From NCBI GenBank assembly GCA_944363895.1, contig CALVVP010000080.1:1-27084 (forward strand): 27,084 nt of DNA, in the 5' to 3' direction. The position numbers and the translations under genes were made by a program. The notes under the pieces were generated by a model. It did not search any database. It was given only the letters and a program-made list of their open reading frames with translations, and was not told the DNA's origin. The DNA is from an uncultured Bacilli bacterium. Lineage in GTDB: Bacteria > Bacillota_I > Bacilli_A > RF39 > UBA660. Below, in pieces: positions 17,075 through 27,084 of the stretch; the stretch's first letter is position 1; every line of letters starts with the position of its first letter.

Positions 17075-17417
17075 CTCTTTTCTCCTTTATCAATTCTAAT
17101 TTTTTTAATACTAAATTTAAATCTTGTTCCATTTCATGATAAGATTTATTTAAAATATTACTATTTACTATTATAATACAATTAAAGGATTTTTGGTAGT
17201 CTTTTTTAGCAACAATATGTTTTAATTGCCTTTTTATTTTATTTCTAACAACTGCGGAACCAATTTTTTTTCCCACTGAAAAACCAAACCGATAATTATT
17301 ACTATTACTCTTTTCAATATATAAAATATACTCTTTATATTTATATGGTCGATTATTTTTAATTATTCTTTGAAAATCAATATTATTTTTTACAATATGT
17401 TCTTTATTCACAATCAT
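17067..17417 (-). CDS. rnpA: Ribonuclease P protein component
   Basis: Protein subunit of RNase P, which trims the 5' leader of pre-tRNAs. The 116-residue protein is basic and shows the family core FGFSVGKKIGSAVVRNKIKR, with the RNR-type motif at 58-63. The start is uncertain: GTG 17420, ATG 17417 and GTG 17411 are in frame, and AGGTG is placed best for the last (6-base gap); I keep ATG 17417 as the conventional choice. It overlaps yidC by 8 bp. Confidence 0.94.
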   Translation of the reverse strand: MIVNKEHIVKNNIDFQRIIKNNRPYKYKEYILYIEKSNSNNYRFGFSVGKKIGSAVVRNKIKRQLKHIVAKKDYQKSFNCIIIVNSNILNKSYHEMEQDLNLVLKKLELIKEKRDE

Positions 17418-17431
17418 CACCTAATCCTATG

Positions 17432-17456
17432 AAAAAACCACTGTTTAGACAGTGGT
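17432..17456 (-). terminator. Terminator/attenuator between rpmH and rnpA
   Basis: On the minus strand ACCACTGT (17456-17449), 4-base loop, ACAGTGGT (17444-17437), then six T (17437-17432). It is a perfect 8-bp stem in the 39-bp gap. It would let L34 mRNA be made in excess of the rnpA-yidC-jag message. Confidence 0.85.
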
Positions 17457-17459
17457 GTA

Positions 17460-17582
17460 TTAATGAGCTAAAACTTTACGGCCTTTTTTACGACGATTAC
17501 TTACTATTTTAGACTTAGTACGTGCTAAGAAACCCATTTTTTTACTTCTTTTACGATTATTTGGTTGATAAGTTCTTTTCAT
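17460..17582 (-). CDS. rpmH: Ribosomal protein L34 (bL34)
   Basis: Small basic large-subunit protein. 40 residues beginning [18 protein letters not shown] and ending [10 protein letters not shown], the L34 signature. The true start is ATG 17582 with GGAGG nine bases upstream; an open frame extends further but only into promoter DNA. It is four residues shorter than the 44 of Bacillus L34, the gap falling in the middle (between TKSK and VSNRR). It faces dnaA across the origin, as in most bacteria. Confidence 0.97.
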   Translation of the reverse strand: MKRTYQPNNRKRSKKMGFLARTKSKIVSNRRKKGRKVLAH

Positions 17583-17622
17583 TATAATCCACCTCCAATA
17601 ATTTTTGCCAATTGCTTTATTA

Positions 17623-17651
17623 ATTATATAGATAAAAGTTATTTTTGTCAA
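17623..17651 (-). promoter_or_regulatory. Consensus promoter of rpmH operon
   Basis: On the minus strand TTGACA (17651-17646), 17-bp spacer, TATAAT (17628-17623): both hexamers match the housekeeping consensus fully. Start about 17616, leaving a leader of about 35 bases before rpmH. Confidence 0.92.
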
Positions 17652-17734
17652 ATATTTTTTAATTAAAACAGAAATTAATAATTATTATGTCATAACATTA
17701 TCGACTAAACATTAACACAAACTTGATGAAATAA

Positions 17735-17990
17735 TTTATTTTTCCACATTTTTAAAAGTTATCCACATTTTTATTAACATATGTGGATAAAATTATTAAC
17801 ATTTTTTAGACAAAGTTGATAAAGTTATCCACAAAAAAGTGGATAACTACTATTTTTTAATAAATAAAAGTAATTTTCCCTGTGGATTTTTATTTTTTTT
17901 TAATATTTTTCCACATTTTTGTAGCGTTTTTTAAGAAAATAAGGTAGAATATATATGAAACAAAGTGGGTGATATTGTGGATATAAATAG
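17735..17990. other. oriC, left part: DnaA-box cluster between rpmH and dnaA
   Basis: This is the main non-coding stretch (17583-17976, about 394 bp). Perfect DnaA boxes TTATCCACA: 17759-17767 (+), 17782-17790 (-), 17825-17833 (+). One mismatch: 17740-17748 (+, TTTTCCACA), 17838-17846 (-), 17907-17915 (+, TTTTCCACA), 17976-17984 (-, over the dnaA start). A weaker match is 17881-17889 (-). The boxes at 17825 and 17838 form an inverted pair. A weak -10 TAGAAT at 17945-17950 may serve dnaA, which would be autorepressed by these boxes; I do not see a good -35. 17652-17735 holds no gene. Confidence 0.92.
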
Positions 17991-19341
17991 TATATGGAAT
18001 TCTTTTTTAGAAAAAATTCAAAATAGTTTAACGCCAGTATTATATGATATGTGGTTTTCAGAAACAAAATTAATTGAACTTACTGAAGAATATGCTAAAA
18101 TATTAGTACCAATGTCACTTCATAAAAAACATTTAAGAGAAAACTACATTGATTTAATTGATAAAACTTTTACTGAAGTAACTGGTTCAATCTTTAAATT
18201 TGAATTTGTAACAGAAGATGATTTAAATAATGAAACCATTATTGATATCGATGAAATTGGTGTTCCAGAAAATGCTACTTTTCAATCAAACCTTGACCCT
18301 AAATATACTTTTGAAAACTTTATTTCCGGAGCTAGTAATAAATTTGCTAAAGCTACAGCTTTAGCTGTTGCAGAACAGCCAGGAAGTATGTATAATCCAT
18401 TATTTATATATGGAAAAAGTGGACTAGGTAAAACTCACTTAATGCATGCCATCGGTAATTATATAAAAGAAAATAGTCGCAAAAAAGTATTATATGTAAC
18501 AACAGATACTTTCGTCAATGATTTTTTAAAAATTTACCGTAAAAATGAAAATGATAGCAATTTTGAAACAATTGATACTTTTAAAGAAAAATATCGAAAT
18601 GTTGATGTTTTAATGATCGATGATATCCAATATTTAGAAATTGCTCATAAAACGCAACAAGAATTCTTTAATACTTTTAATGATTTATATACAAATAATA
18701 AACAAATTGTCATTGCCTCTGATCGATCACCAGATGATTTAAAAAAATTAGAAGAAAGATTAAGAACTCGATTTGTTTGGGGATTGATTGTCGATATTCT
18801 TCCACCTGATTATCAATTAAGAATGAATATTATTGATAATAAAATCGATGGAAATAACATGAATACTTTTTTTCCACAGGATGTCAAAGAATATATTGCC
18901 AACAATTGCACTAGTGATATTCGCAAACTAGAAGGAGCCATTACGCGAATTATCGCTTATGCCACAATCATGAATGGTTCCGATATTACATTAGATTTAG
19001 CTATGGATGCTTTAAAAGATTATTTTGGAACAACAACTATTTCAAAAAATAAAATTGAACAAGTTCAACAAATTATTGCTAATAATTATAATATTAGTAT
19101 TGAAGATTTAAAAGGTAAAAGAAAATCTAATGATATCACAATTCCAAGACAAATTGCTATGTATATTTGCCGAGTCTATTTGAAAGAATCACTTCCCCGT
19201 ATCGGATCAGAATTTGGGGGAAAAGATCATACTACAGTCATGCATGCAGTCAACAAAATAAAAAAAGAAGTAGAAAATAATGATGAACTTAATATTGAAA
19301 TTAACAAAGTTCTTAATCAATTACCGTGGATAACTAAATAA
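17977..19341 (+). CDS. dnaA: Chromosomal replication initiator DnaA
   Basis: AAA+ ATPase that binds DnaA boxes and opens oriC. 454 residues. Domain I starts MDINSIWNSFLEKIQ and contains MWFSETK; a short acidic linker follows; domain III shows Walker A GKSGLGKTH (147-155 region), Walker B MIDDIQ (213-218) and RLRTRF (261-266) with the arginine finger; domain IV ends with the DnaA signature GKDHTTVMHA (415-424). I chose GTG 17977 because GGGTGAT pairs with the 16S tail just before it and the protein then aligns with DnaA N-termini; a GTG at 17965 would add only four residues. A near-perfect DnaA box covers this start codon, suggesting autoregulation. Confidence 0.97.
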   Translation: MDINSIWNSFLEKIQNSLTPVLYDMWFSETKLIELTEEYAKILVPMSLHKKHLRENYIDLIDKTFTEVTGSIFKFEFVTEDDLNNETIIDIDEIGVPENATFQSNLDPKYTFENFISGASNKFAKATALAVAEQPGSMYNPLFIYGKSGLGKTHLMHAIGNYIKENSRKKVLYVTTDTFVNDFLKIYRKNENDSNFETIDTFKEKYRNVDVLMIDDIQYLEIAHKTQQEFFNTFNDLYTNNKQIVIASDRSPDDLKKLEERLRTRFVWGLIVDILPPDYQLRMNIIDNKIDGNNMNTFFPQDVKEYIANNCTSDIRKLEGAITRIIAYATIMNGSDITLDLAMDALKDYFGTTTISKNKIEQVQQIIANNYNISIEDLKGKRKSNDITIPRQIAMYICRVYLKESLPRIGSEFGGKDHTTVMHAVNKIKKEVENNDELNIEINKVLNQLPWITK

Positions 19342-19455
19342 AATCCCCATATTATCCACTATGGGAAATAATAGTAAATACAATCTTTTATTAAAGTTTT
19401 CCACATTATCCACATCGATAATAATAACAATATATATATTTATAAAAAAAGGAGC
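19325..19455. other. oriC, right part: DnaA boxes and AT-rich unwinding candidate between dnaA and dnaN
   Basis: DnaA boxes: 19325-19333 (-, one mismatch, inside the dnaA end), 19352-19360 (+, one mismatch), 19397-19405 (+, TTTTCCACA) directly abutting 19406-19414 (+, perfect). They are followed by TCGA and then about 35 bases that are almost all A/T (TAATAATAA, then an ATATATAT run), a candidate duplex-unwinding element. Position and order resemble the Bacillus incC/unwinding region downstream of dnaA. Confidence 0.8.
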
Positions 19456-19462
19456 TGAATTT

Positions 19463-20584
19463 ATGAATTTTAAAATAAAAAAAGAAAATTTGATGAAACA
19501 TTTAAATTTTGTTATTAAAGGTATATCAAATAAAAACATTAGACCAATATTAAATTGTATAAAATTTGAATTAAAACCGGAAGGTTTATATTTATCAAGT
19601 ACAGATAATGATATTGCAATTAGAACTTTTATTACTAATAAAGAAATAGAAGAAGATTATAACTGTGGAAAATTTGCTGTATCAGGAAAATATATTTATG
19701 ATATTATTAGAAAATTACCTAATGAAATTATTACAATCGAAGAAGTAATGGATTCTAAAATATACATTTCCACAACTAATATTTCCTTTTCTCTTAATTG
19801 CAATAATGTTGAAGAATTTCCTAATTTAGAATTAGAAGAAAGTAAAACGCCAATTATCTTAAGTAATAAAGTTTTAAAAAATATATTTAATCAAACCGCT
19901 TTTGCTGCTTCGACGCAAGAATCACGACCAGCGATTACTGGTATTAATTTTAAAATCAATAAAAATATCTTAGAGTGTACAGCTACTGATTCTTATCGTT
20001 TAGCTAAAAAAATTATTAATTTAAATCAAAATATTGAAGATGATGTTAATATTATTATTCCGACTAAAAATTTAATTGAATTATCGCGGATGTTTAATGA
20101 TGAAGAAGAAATGGTTGAAATTCATATTTTTAACAATAAAATAATCTTTAAATTTGGTACTATTATAATGTTATCACGGTTGATAAATGGTAATTATCCG
20201 GATGTTTCTAAGTTAATTCCTACCGAATTTTTATTAAAAATTACAGTATCAACTAGTGAGTTTTATGCTTTACTTGATCGAGTATCACTTTTTTCCACAG
20301 AAGAGGAAAAAAATACGATTAAATTAGAATGTAATGATAACATGATGGTTGTTTCATCAAATATTCCAGAAATAGGAAATGTTGTGGAAAAGTTAGAAAT
20401 CGAAAAAAATAATCAAGAAAATATAAAAATAGCTTTTTCTTCTAAATATATGATGGATGCTATTAAAGTATTGGATTGTGAAAAAATCGAACTTGCTTTT
20501 AATGGTGAAATTAAACCAATTATTATCAAAAATCCTGAGGATGAAAATTTAATTCAATTAATTGTTCCAATCAAAACTTATTAA
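19463..20584 (+). CDS. dnaN: DNA polymerase III beta sliding clamp
   Basis: Ring-shaped processivity clamp of the replicative polymerase. 373 residues starting MNFKIKKENLMKHLN, with the family core SRPAITGINFKI and TATDSYRLAKK, and the usual C-terminus ending in a PIKTY form of the 'P-x-R-T-Y' tail. The start is ATG 19463 with AAAGGAG upstream; the open frame extends 34 codons further but through the DnaA-box region and is not protein-like. It follows dnaA by 121 bp of oriC DNA and ends at its own terminator. Confidence 0.97.
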   Translation: MNFKIKKENLMKHLNFVIKGISNKNIRPILNCIKFELKPEGLYLSSTDNDIAIRTFITNKEIEEDYNCGKFAVSGKYIYDIIRKLPNEIITIEEVMDSKIYISTTNISFSLNCNNVEEFPNLELEESKTPIILSNKVLKNIFNQTAFAASTQESRPAITGINFKINKNILECTATDSYRLAKKIINLNQNIEDDVNIIIPTKNLIELSRMFNDEEEMVEIHIFNNKIIFKFGTIIMLSRLINGNYPDVSKLIPTEFLLKITVSTSEFYALLDRVSLFSTEEEKNTIKLECNDNMMVVSSNIPEIGNVVEKLEIEKNNQENIKIAFSSKYMMDAIKVLDCEKIELAFNGEIKPIIIKNPEDENLIQLIVPIKTY

Positions 20585-20609
20585 AAATGCAAAAAAATGC
20601 ATTTTTTTT
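20583..20609 (+). terminator. Terminator after dnaN
   Basis: AAAAATGC (20583-20590), 8-base A-rich loop, GCATTTTT (20599-20606) and further T to 20609. It begins at the dnaN stop and separates dnaN from comK. Confidence 0.8.
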
Positions 20610-20614
20610 ATATT

Positions 20615-20659
20615 TTCGACAAAATTCGACAAATTTCGACAATATATCTGTGATATAAG
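20615..20659 (+). promoter_or_regulatory. Three tandem Spo0A-box-like motifs and an extended -10 upstream of comK
   Basis: TTCGACA occurs at 20615, 20625 and 20635, each extended to TTCGACAA; on the minus strand these are TTGTCGAA, the Spo0A (0A) box sequence. The period is exactly 10 bp, the spacing of head-to-tail 0A boxes. Downstream is TGATATAAG (20651-20659), an extended -10 with a likely start near 20666 and no good -35, so the motifs cover about -51 to -25. Seen: the motifs and spacing. Inferred: Spo0A or a related response regulator binds here and controls comK. Confidence 0.6.
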
Positions 20660-20700
20660 AGTAATGCCATTTTTATTTGGTCAGGGAGGGAGGTAAATTG

Positions 20701-21171
20701 ATGTTTGATGAATATTATATTAATGATGATACATTATTGATTGTACCATTTGGAAAAAATAAATCTAAAATATACGATATAAATGGAACTTATATTGTAA
20801 AAAAGTCAGTATTTGAAATTGTCGATATTAGTTGTCAATATTATGGCAGTAGTTATTCTGGTAGATATATTGGTGCTAAAAATTTATTAGATATGGATTA
20901 TAAATTACCAATAATTGTCGATGAAGTCAAAGAAACAGTTATTTTTCCAACTTGTTCACCTAAATCAGATAGTTGTTGTTGGTTATGTGTGAATAATATC
21001 GATAATTATGAAAAATTAAAGAAAAATTCTAAAGTTAAATTTGTTAATGGCTTAACTTGTGAACTTAAAATATCGCTTAATTCTTTAGAAAATCAAATAA
21101 TGCGAGCAACGATGTTATTAATGCGATTAAAAAGAAGAAAAAATAGTCCTAAAAAAAGTGTAATAAAATAG
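20701..21171 (+). CDS. comK: Competence transcription factor ComK homologue
   Basis: A 156-residue ComK-family protein; in Bacillus ComK is the master activator of natural competence and binds AT-boxes in the minor groove. Matching segments to B. subtilis ComK: FEIVDISCQYYGSSYSGR (38-55; Bacillus QIVDRSCRFFGSSYAGR), KLPIIVD (68-74), VIFPT (80-84), CCW (92-94), VKFVNGLTCELKISLNSLEN (112-131; Bacillus VTFSNGKTMELPISYNSFEN) and QIMRA. It is about 36 residues shorter than Bacillus ComK (192) and lacks most of the C-terminal tail after the conserved core, ending in a basic KRRKNSPKKS segment. Start ATG 20701 is seven bases after GGGAGG; an ORF extension upstream runs over the ribosome-binding site. 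It sits between dnaN and recF, where Bacillus has yaaA, as a single gene with its own promoter and terminator. Confidence 0.88.
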   Translation: MFDEYYINDDTLLIVPFGKNKSKIYDINGTYIVKKSVFEIVDISCQYYGSSYSGRYIGAKNLLDMDYKLPIIVDEVKETVIFPTCSPKSDSCCWLCVNNIDNYEKLKKNSKVKFVNGLTCELKISLNSLENQIMRATMLLMRLKRRKNSPKKSVIK

Positions 21172-21197
21172 GTAATTTGCCTATTTTATTTGTTTTT
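21162..21197 (+). terminator. Terminator after comK
   Basis: Perfect 11-bp stem AATAAAATAGG (21162-21172) / CCTATTTTATT (21180-21190), 7-base loop, then TGTTTTT. The comK stop TAG lies in the left arm. Confidence 0.88.
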
Positions 21198-21219
21198 AGG
21201 GACTATTTTATGATATAAT
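21190..21219 (+). promoter_or_regulatory. Promoter of recF-gyrB-gyrA
   Basis: TTGTTT (21190-21195), 18-bp spacer, TATAAT (21214-21219) preceded by TGA to give an extended -10. Start about 21226, leaving a 70-base leader before recF. The core TGATATAA is also found in the comK promoter. Apart from this, 21226-21297 shows nothing I can name. Confidence 0.75.
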
Positions 21220-21297
21220 ATATATGTGAGTAAGGGTGTACATAAATAGGTTAAAACCGAAAATAGTGCCATTTTATGCAAAAAAAGAGGTGGATAT

Positions 21298-24346
<3,049 letters not shown>

Positions 24347-24357
24347 GGTGGTGAATT

Positions 24358-26811
24358 ATGGATAGATTAGAAAAAAGAAATATAGTAGATGAAGTAAGAC
24401 AATCTTTTATTGATTATTCGATGAGTGTTATTGTTTCACGGGCTTTACCGGATTTAAGAGATGGTTTAAAACCTGTTCATAGACGTATATTATACACAAT
24501 GTATGAAGACAATTTAACACCCGATAAGCCATTTAGGAAAAGTGCAACTACGGTTGGTGCTGTTTTAGGTCGTTATCATCCGCATGGTGACTCCTCAGTT
24601 TATGATGCGATGGTTAGAATGGCTCAAGATTTTAGTTATCGTTATGTTTTAGTTGAAGGTCATGGTAATTTCGGTTCGATCGATGGTGATGGAGCAGCTG
24701 CTTATCGTTATACGGAAGCTCGTCTTTCTAAATTATCACTTGAATTATTAAGAGATATAAATAAAAATACGATTGATTTTACTCCTAATTTTGACAATAC
24801 AACAAAAGAACCAGTTGTTCTACCTAGTAGATTTCCTAATATTTTAGTAAGTGGAACAATGGGAATCGCTGTTGGTATGGCCACTAATATCCCACCGCAT
24901 AATTTGGGTGAGGTAATTGATGGTTGTGTTGCTTATATTGACAATAATGATATAACTGTTTCTGAATTAATGCAGTATATTAAAGGTCCAGATTTTCCAA
25001 CAGCAGCAACTATTTTGGGCAATAATGGTATTAAAAAAGCTTATGAAACTGGTCGTGGGACAATTACTATTCGTAGTAAAGTCGAAATTGTGGAAAATAA
25101 CAATAAAAATCAAATTATTATTACAGAATTACCTTATCAAGTTAATAAAAAAGCTTTACAAGAGCGGATTGGTGAATTAGTTCGGGAAAAAATAATCGAC
25201 GGCATTAGTGATCTTCATGATGAAAGTAATTTAAAAAATGGTATTAGATTAGTTGTCACTTTGAAAAAAGAGGCTAATGCTAATGTTGTTTTAAATAATT
25301 TGTTTAAACATACTCAATTACAAACTACTTTTGGAATAATTTTATTGATGTTAGATGAAGGTCGTCCTAAAATTTTAAATTTAAAAGAAATTATTTCTAA
25401 ATATATCGATTATCAAAAAATAATTATTATTAGAAGAACTAAATTTGATTTAGATAAAGCTGAAAAAAGAGTTCATATTTTAGAAGGTTATAAAATCGCT
25501 TTAGATAACATCGATGAAGTAATTAAAATTATTAGAAATGCGGAAAGTGATGTTATCGCAAAACAGGAATTGATGAATCGTTTTGGTTTATCTGATATTC
25601 AATCTGATGCTATTTTAGAAATGAAGTTAAGAAGATTAACTGGATTAGAAAGAAATAAAATTGAAGAAGAATTAAAAGAATTGTTAAGTTTAATTGAAGA
25701 ATTGAGAGCTATTTTAGAAAGTGATGAGAAAATTTATAATATTATTAAAGAAGAATTATTAGCAATTAAAGAAAAATATGGTGATGAAAGAAGAACTAAT
25801 ATTGATATGACTGCCATTGAGTATATTGAAGATGAATCTTTAATTCCTGTTGAAGATATTGTTATTACTTTAACTAATAAAGGTTATATTAAGCGAATGA
25901 CTACTGATACCTATAAAACCCAAAATCGTGGGGGAGTGGGAATTAAAGGTATGGCAACTAATGAAGATGATTTTGTTGAAAATATTATTTCTATGACTAC
26001 TCATGATTATTTATTGTTCTTCACTAATAAGGGTAAGGTATATCGAATAAAGGGTTATGAAGTACCTTTATATAGTCGTCAATCTAAAGGATTACCAATT
26101 ATTAATTTGTTGTCTTTGGATAAAGATGAATCAGTAAAAGTTATGCTGAAAGTTAGTAATGAAGAAAAAGATAAATATATTGTATTTTGTACACAAAAAG
26201 GACTAGTTAAAAGAACAGATTTAAGTGAATTTGAAAATATCAGAACAAATGGTAAAATCGCTATTACTTTAAAAGATGATGATGAGTTAATTTCTGTTAA
26301 GAAAACTAATGGTGAAAATGAGATAATAATTGCTTCTTCTAATGGTAGAATGATTCGATTTAATGAAAATGAAATTAGAGTAATGGGACGTACTGCTTCT
26401 GGTGTTCGTGGTATTGATATTGGCGATGGTGTAGCAGTAGGATGTGAAATTGCTGAAAAAGGTCAGAAGATTTTAGTTGTAACAGAAAAAGGTTATGGTA
26501 AAAAAACTGATGTTGAAGAATATCGTATGACTCATAGAGGTAGTAAAGGTGTTAAAGGATTAAATGTTACTGAAAAAAATGGTAATATTGTATCATTTAA
26601 AACTGTTCATGATGATGAAGATTTGATGATTATTACTAATAGTGGTGTTATTATAAGATTGCCAATTGAACAAGTTTCTTCAACTGGTCGTATTGCCCAA
26701 GGTGTACGATTGATTAATTTGAAGGATGATCAAAAAGTTTCTACTGTTGCAATGATTGAAAAAGAAAAAGAAAGTCTAATTGAAAATGAAGAATCTAGTG
26801 ATAATGACTAG
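24358..26811 (+). CDS. gyrA: DNA gyrase subunit A
   Basis: Breakage-reunion subunit of gyrase. 817 residues with [29 protein letters not shown] and the catalytic tyrosine Y118 preceded by R117 in [11 protein letters not shown]. Quinolone-region residues equivalent to E. coli S83 and D87 are S79 and D83, the susceptible-type residues. The GyrA-box in the C-terminal beta-pinwheel is QNRGGVG (522-528), departing from QRRGGKG at two positions; the GG core is kept. The C-terminal tail is acidic (ENEESSDND). Start ATG 24358 follows AAGGTGGTG. Its neighbour gyrB and the pinwheel repeats argue for GyrA rather than ParC, although the box is degenerate. Confidence 0.96.
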   Translation: MDRLEKRNIVDEVRQSFIDYSMSVIVSRALPDLRDGLKPVHRRILYTMYEDNLTPDKPFRKSATTVGAVLGRYHPHGDSSVYDAMVRMAQDFSYRYVLVEGHGNFGSIDGDGAAAYRYTEARLSKLSLELLRDINKNTIDFTPNFDNTTKEPVVLPSRFPNILVSGTMGIAVGMATNIPPHNLGEVIDGCVAYIDNNDITVSELMQYIKGPDFPTAATILGNNGIKKAYETGRGTITIRSKVEIVENNNKNQIIITELPYQVNKKALQERIGELVREKIIDGISDLHDESNLKNGIRLVVTLKKEANANVVLNNLFKHTQLQTTFGIILLMLDEGRPKILNLKEIISKYIDYQKIIIIRRTKFDLDKAEKRVHILEGYKIALDNIDEVIKIIRNAESDVIAKQELMNRFGLSDIQSDAILEMKLRRLTGLERNKIEEELKELLSLIEELRAILESDEKIYNIIKEELLAIKEKYGDERRTNIDMTAIEYIEDESLIPVEDIVITLTNKGYIKRMTTDTYKTQNRGGVGIKGMATNEDDFVENIISMTTHDYLLFFTNKGKVYRIKGYEVPLYSRQSKGLPIINLLSLDKDESVKVMLKVSNEEKDKYIVFCTQKGLVKRTDLSEFENIRTNGKIAITLKDDDELISVKKTNGENEIIIASSNGRMIRFNENEIRVMGRTASGVRGIDIGDGVAVGCEIAEKGQKILVVTEKGYGKKTDVEEYRMTHRGSKGVKGLNVTEKNGNIVSFKTVHDDEDLMIITNSGVIIRLPIEQVSSTGRIAQGVRLINLKDDQKVSTVAMIEKEKESLIENEESSDND

Positions 26812-26821
26812 ATTCTTTTTT
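26789..26821 (+). terminator. Terminator after gyrA
   Basis: An 11-bp stem AAGAATCTAGT / ACTAGATTCTT (26789-26799 / 26807-26817) with a 7-base loop and a T-run. The gyrA stop TAG is inside the right arm. Confidence 0.92.
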
Positions 26822-26910
26822 AATTTTTAAAATTGTAATGAAATATTTTTTTAATATTGAAAATTATGTTAAAAATTATATTCAATTTTTAAAAATGGTA
26901 AGAAGATTTT

Positions 26911-26940
26911 TTGATTTCAACAAGTTATCCACAGTATAAT
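26911..26940 (+). promoter_or_regulatory. Candidate promoter with a DnaA box in the spacer
   Basis: TTGATT (26911-26916), 18-bp spacer, TATAAT (26935-26940). A perfect DnaA box TTATCCACA occupies 26925-26933 inside the spacer. The transcript would start about 26947 and run into the paired hairpins and the parS repeats. No gene is visible after it before the window ends. 26822-26910 is AT-rich DNA in which I see nothing. Confidence 0.55.
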
Positions 26941-26958
26941 CGGAGTTTTAAAGAGGTT

Positions 26959-27015
26959 GCATAATTTCTTATAGAAATTATGCTTTTTCCCATTAATTTA
27001 TTAATGGGAAAAAGC
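26959..27015 (+). terminator. Two consecutive perfect hairpins before the parS repeats
   Basis: Hairpin 1: GCATAATTTCT (26959-26969) / AGAAATTATGC (26973-26983), 11 bp with a 3-base loop, followed by TTTTT, which reads as an intrinsic terminator on the plus strand. Hairpin 2: GCTTTTTCCCATTAA (26982-26996) / TTAATGGGAAAAAGC (27001-27015), 15 bp with a 4-base loop. They share the GC at 26982-26983, so they cannot both form completely in one RNA. Confidence 0.65.
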
Positions 27016-27027
27016 CCGTATAACTAA

Positions 27028-27043
27028 TGTTTCACGTGGAACT
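27028..27043 (+). promoter_or_regulatory. parS site 1
   Basis: TGTTTCACGTGGAACT matches the reverse complement of the Bacillus parS consensus (TGTTNCACGTGAAACA) at 15 of 16 positions; the only departure is the last base. ParB loading site. Confidence 0.9.
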
Positions 27044-27055
27044 ATAAATAACTAA

Positions 27056-27071
27056 TGTTTCACGTGGAACT
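27056..27071 (+). promoter_or_regulatory. parS site 2
   Basis: Same 16-base sequence as site 1, exactly 28 bp further on, in the same orientation of the asymmetric flank. Confidence 0.9.
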
Positions 27072-27084
27072 ATAAATAACTAAT

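Larger units (their letters stand above)
27021..27084 (+). repeat. 28-bp direct repeats carrying parS, running off the window
   Basis: Units 27021-27048 and 27049-27076 are identical, and the first 8 bases of a third (TAACTAAT, 27077-27084) are present. Each unit contains TGTTTCACGTGGAACT. The array may continue past the edge. Confidence 0.95.

Noticed and set aside
17583..17651. N-terminal extension of rpmH to 17651
   Set aside because: The extension overlaps the consensus promoter and is upstream of the transcription start; L34 begins MKRT at 17582.
19415..19427. TAATAATAA after the paired DnaA boxes as a DnaA-trio element
   Set aside because: On the strand whose 3' end faces the boxes the triplets read T-A-T, not the G/A-A-T/A expected for DnaA-trios. 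I keep the region only as an AT-rich unwinding candidate.
19361..19462. N-terminal extension of dnaN upstream of ATG 19463
   Set aside because: It covers DnaA boxes and AT-rich origin DNA, has no ribosome-binding site, and ATG 19463 has AAAGGAG and the family N-terminus.
20593..20606. AAAA-N5-TTTT resembling a ComK AT-box upstream of comK
   Set aside because: It is part of the dnaN terminator hairpin and there is no properly spaced second AT-box, which ComK needs. Chance is likely in such AT-rich DNA.

Overview
The window is a chromosomal replication-origin neighbourhood from a very AT-rich, low-GC Gram-positive bacterium. The gene order rnpA/rpmH - dnaA - dnaN - recF - gyrB - gyrA on one side and rpmH-rnpA-yidC-jag-mnmE-mnmG-rsmG-parB on the other is the classic Bacillota oriC layout. 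TGA is used as a stop (for example at the ends of mnmG and recF), so this is not a mycoplasma-type code. The presence of a ComK homologue points to the class Bacilli. An uncultured Bacilli/Erysipelotrichia-like lineage is my inference; I cannot name a genus.

Layout. 1-318 is the 3' end of a family-6 uracil/hypoxanthine-DNA glycosylase gene. 355-7968 is a giant cyclic beta-1,2-glucan synthase, followed after one base by pgi (7970-9163). pgi converges on parB; the two stop codons lie inside one shared terminator hairpin. From 9171 to 17582 everything is on the minus strand: rpmH-rnpA-yidC-jag (from a consensus promoter at 17623-17651), then a terminator and a new promoter (15427-15455) for an HD-domain gene, mnmE, mnmG and rsmG, then a ParB/Noc-type gene with its own leader. 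17583-17976 and 19342-19462 hold clusters of DnaA boxes either side of dnaA, a bipartite oriC as in Bacillus. Rightward come dnaA, dnaN, a comK homologue in the slot where Bacillus has the S4-domain gene yaaA, then recF-gyrB-gyrA.

The parts I find most interesting are: (a) comK placed inside the origin cluster, with three TTGTCGAA motifs (the Spo0A-box sequence) spaced exactly 10 bp apart just upstream of its likely promoter; (b) the right end of the window, where a 28-bp direct repeat carries a near-perfect parS site in each unit and runs off the edge, i.e. a tandem parS array rather than a lone site; (c) the ParB/Noc protein, which has Noc-like residues at two of the four known parS/NBS specificity positions, a Pro/Glu 20-residue repeat linker, and a leader containing two ATTTCCC half-sites and a pairing arm that could hide its ribosome-binding site; no parA is present in the window.

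Together the genes cover initiation (dnaA, oriC), clamp and repair (dnaN, recF), supercoiling (gyrBA), segregation (parB, parS), tRNA wobble and rRNA modification (mnmE, mnmG, rsmG), protein insertion (yidC, jag) and RNase P/L34. A possible competence/development input (ComK, Spo0A boxes) lies in the middle. All functional assignments are from reading motifs; no database search was run.
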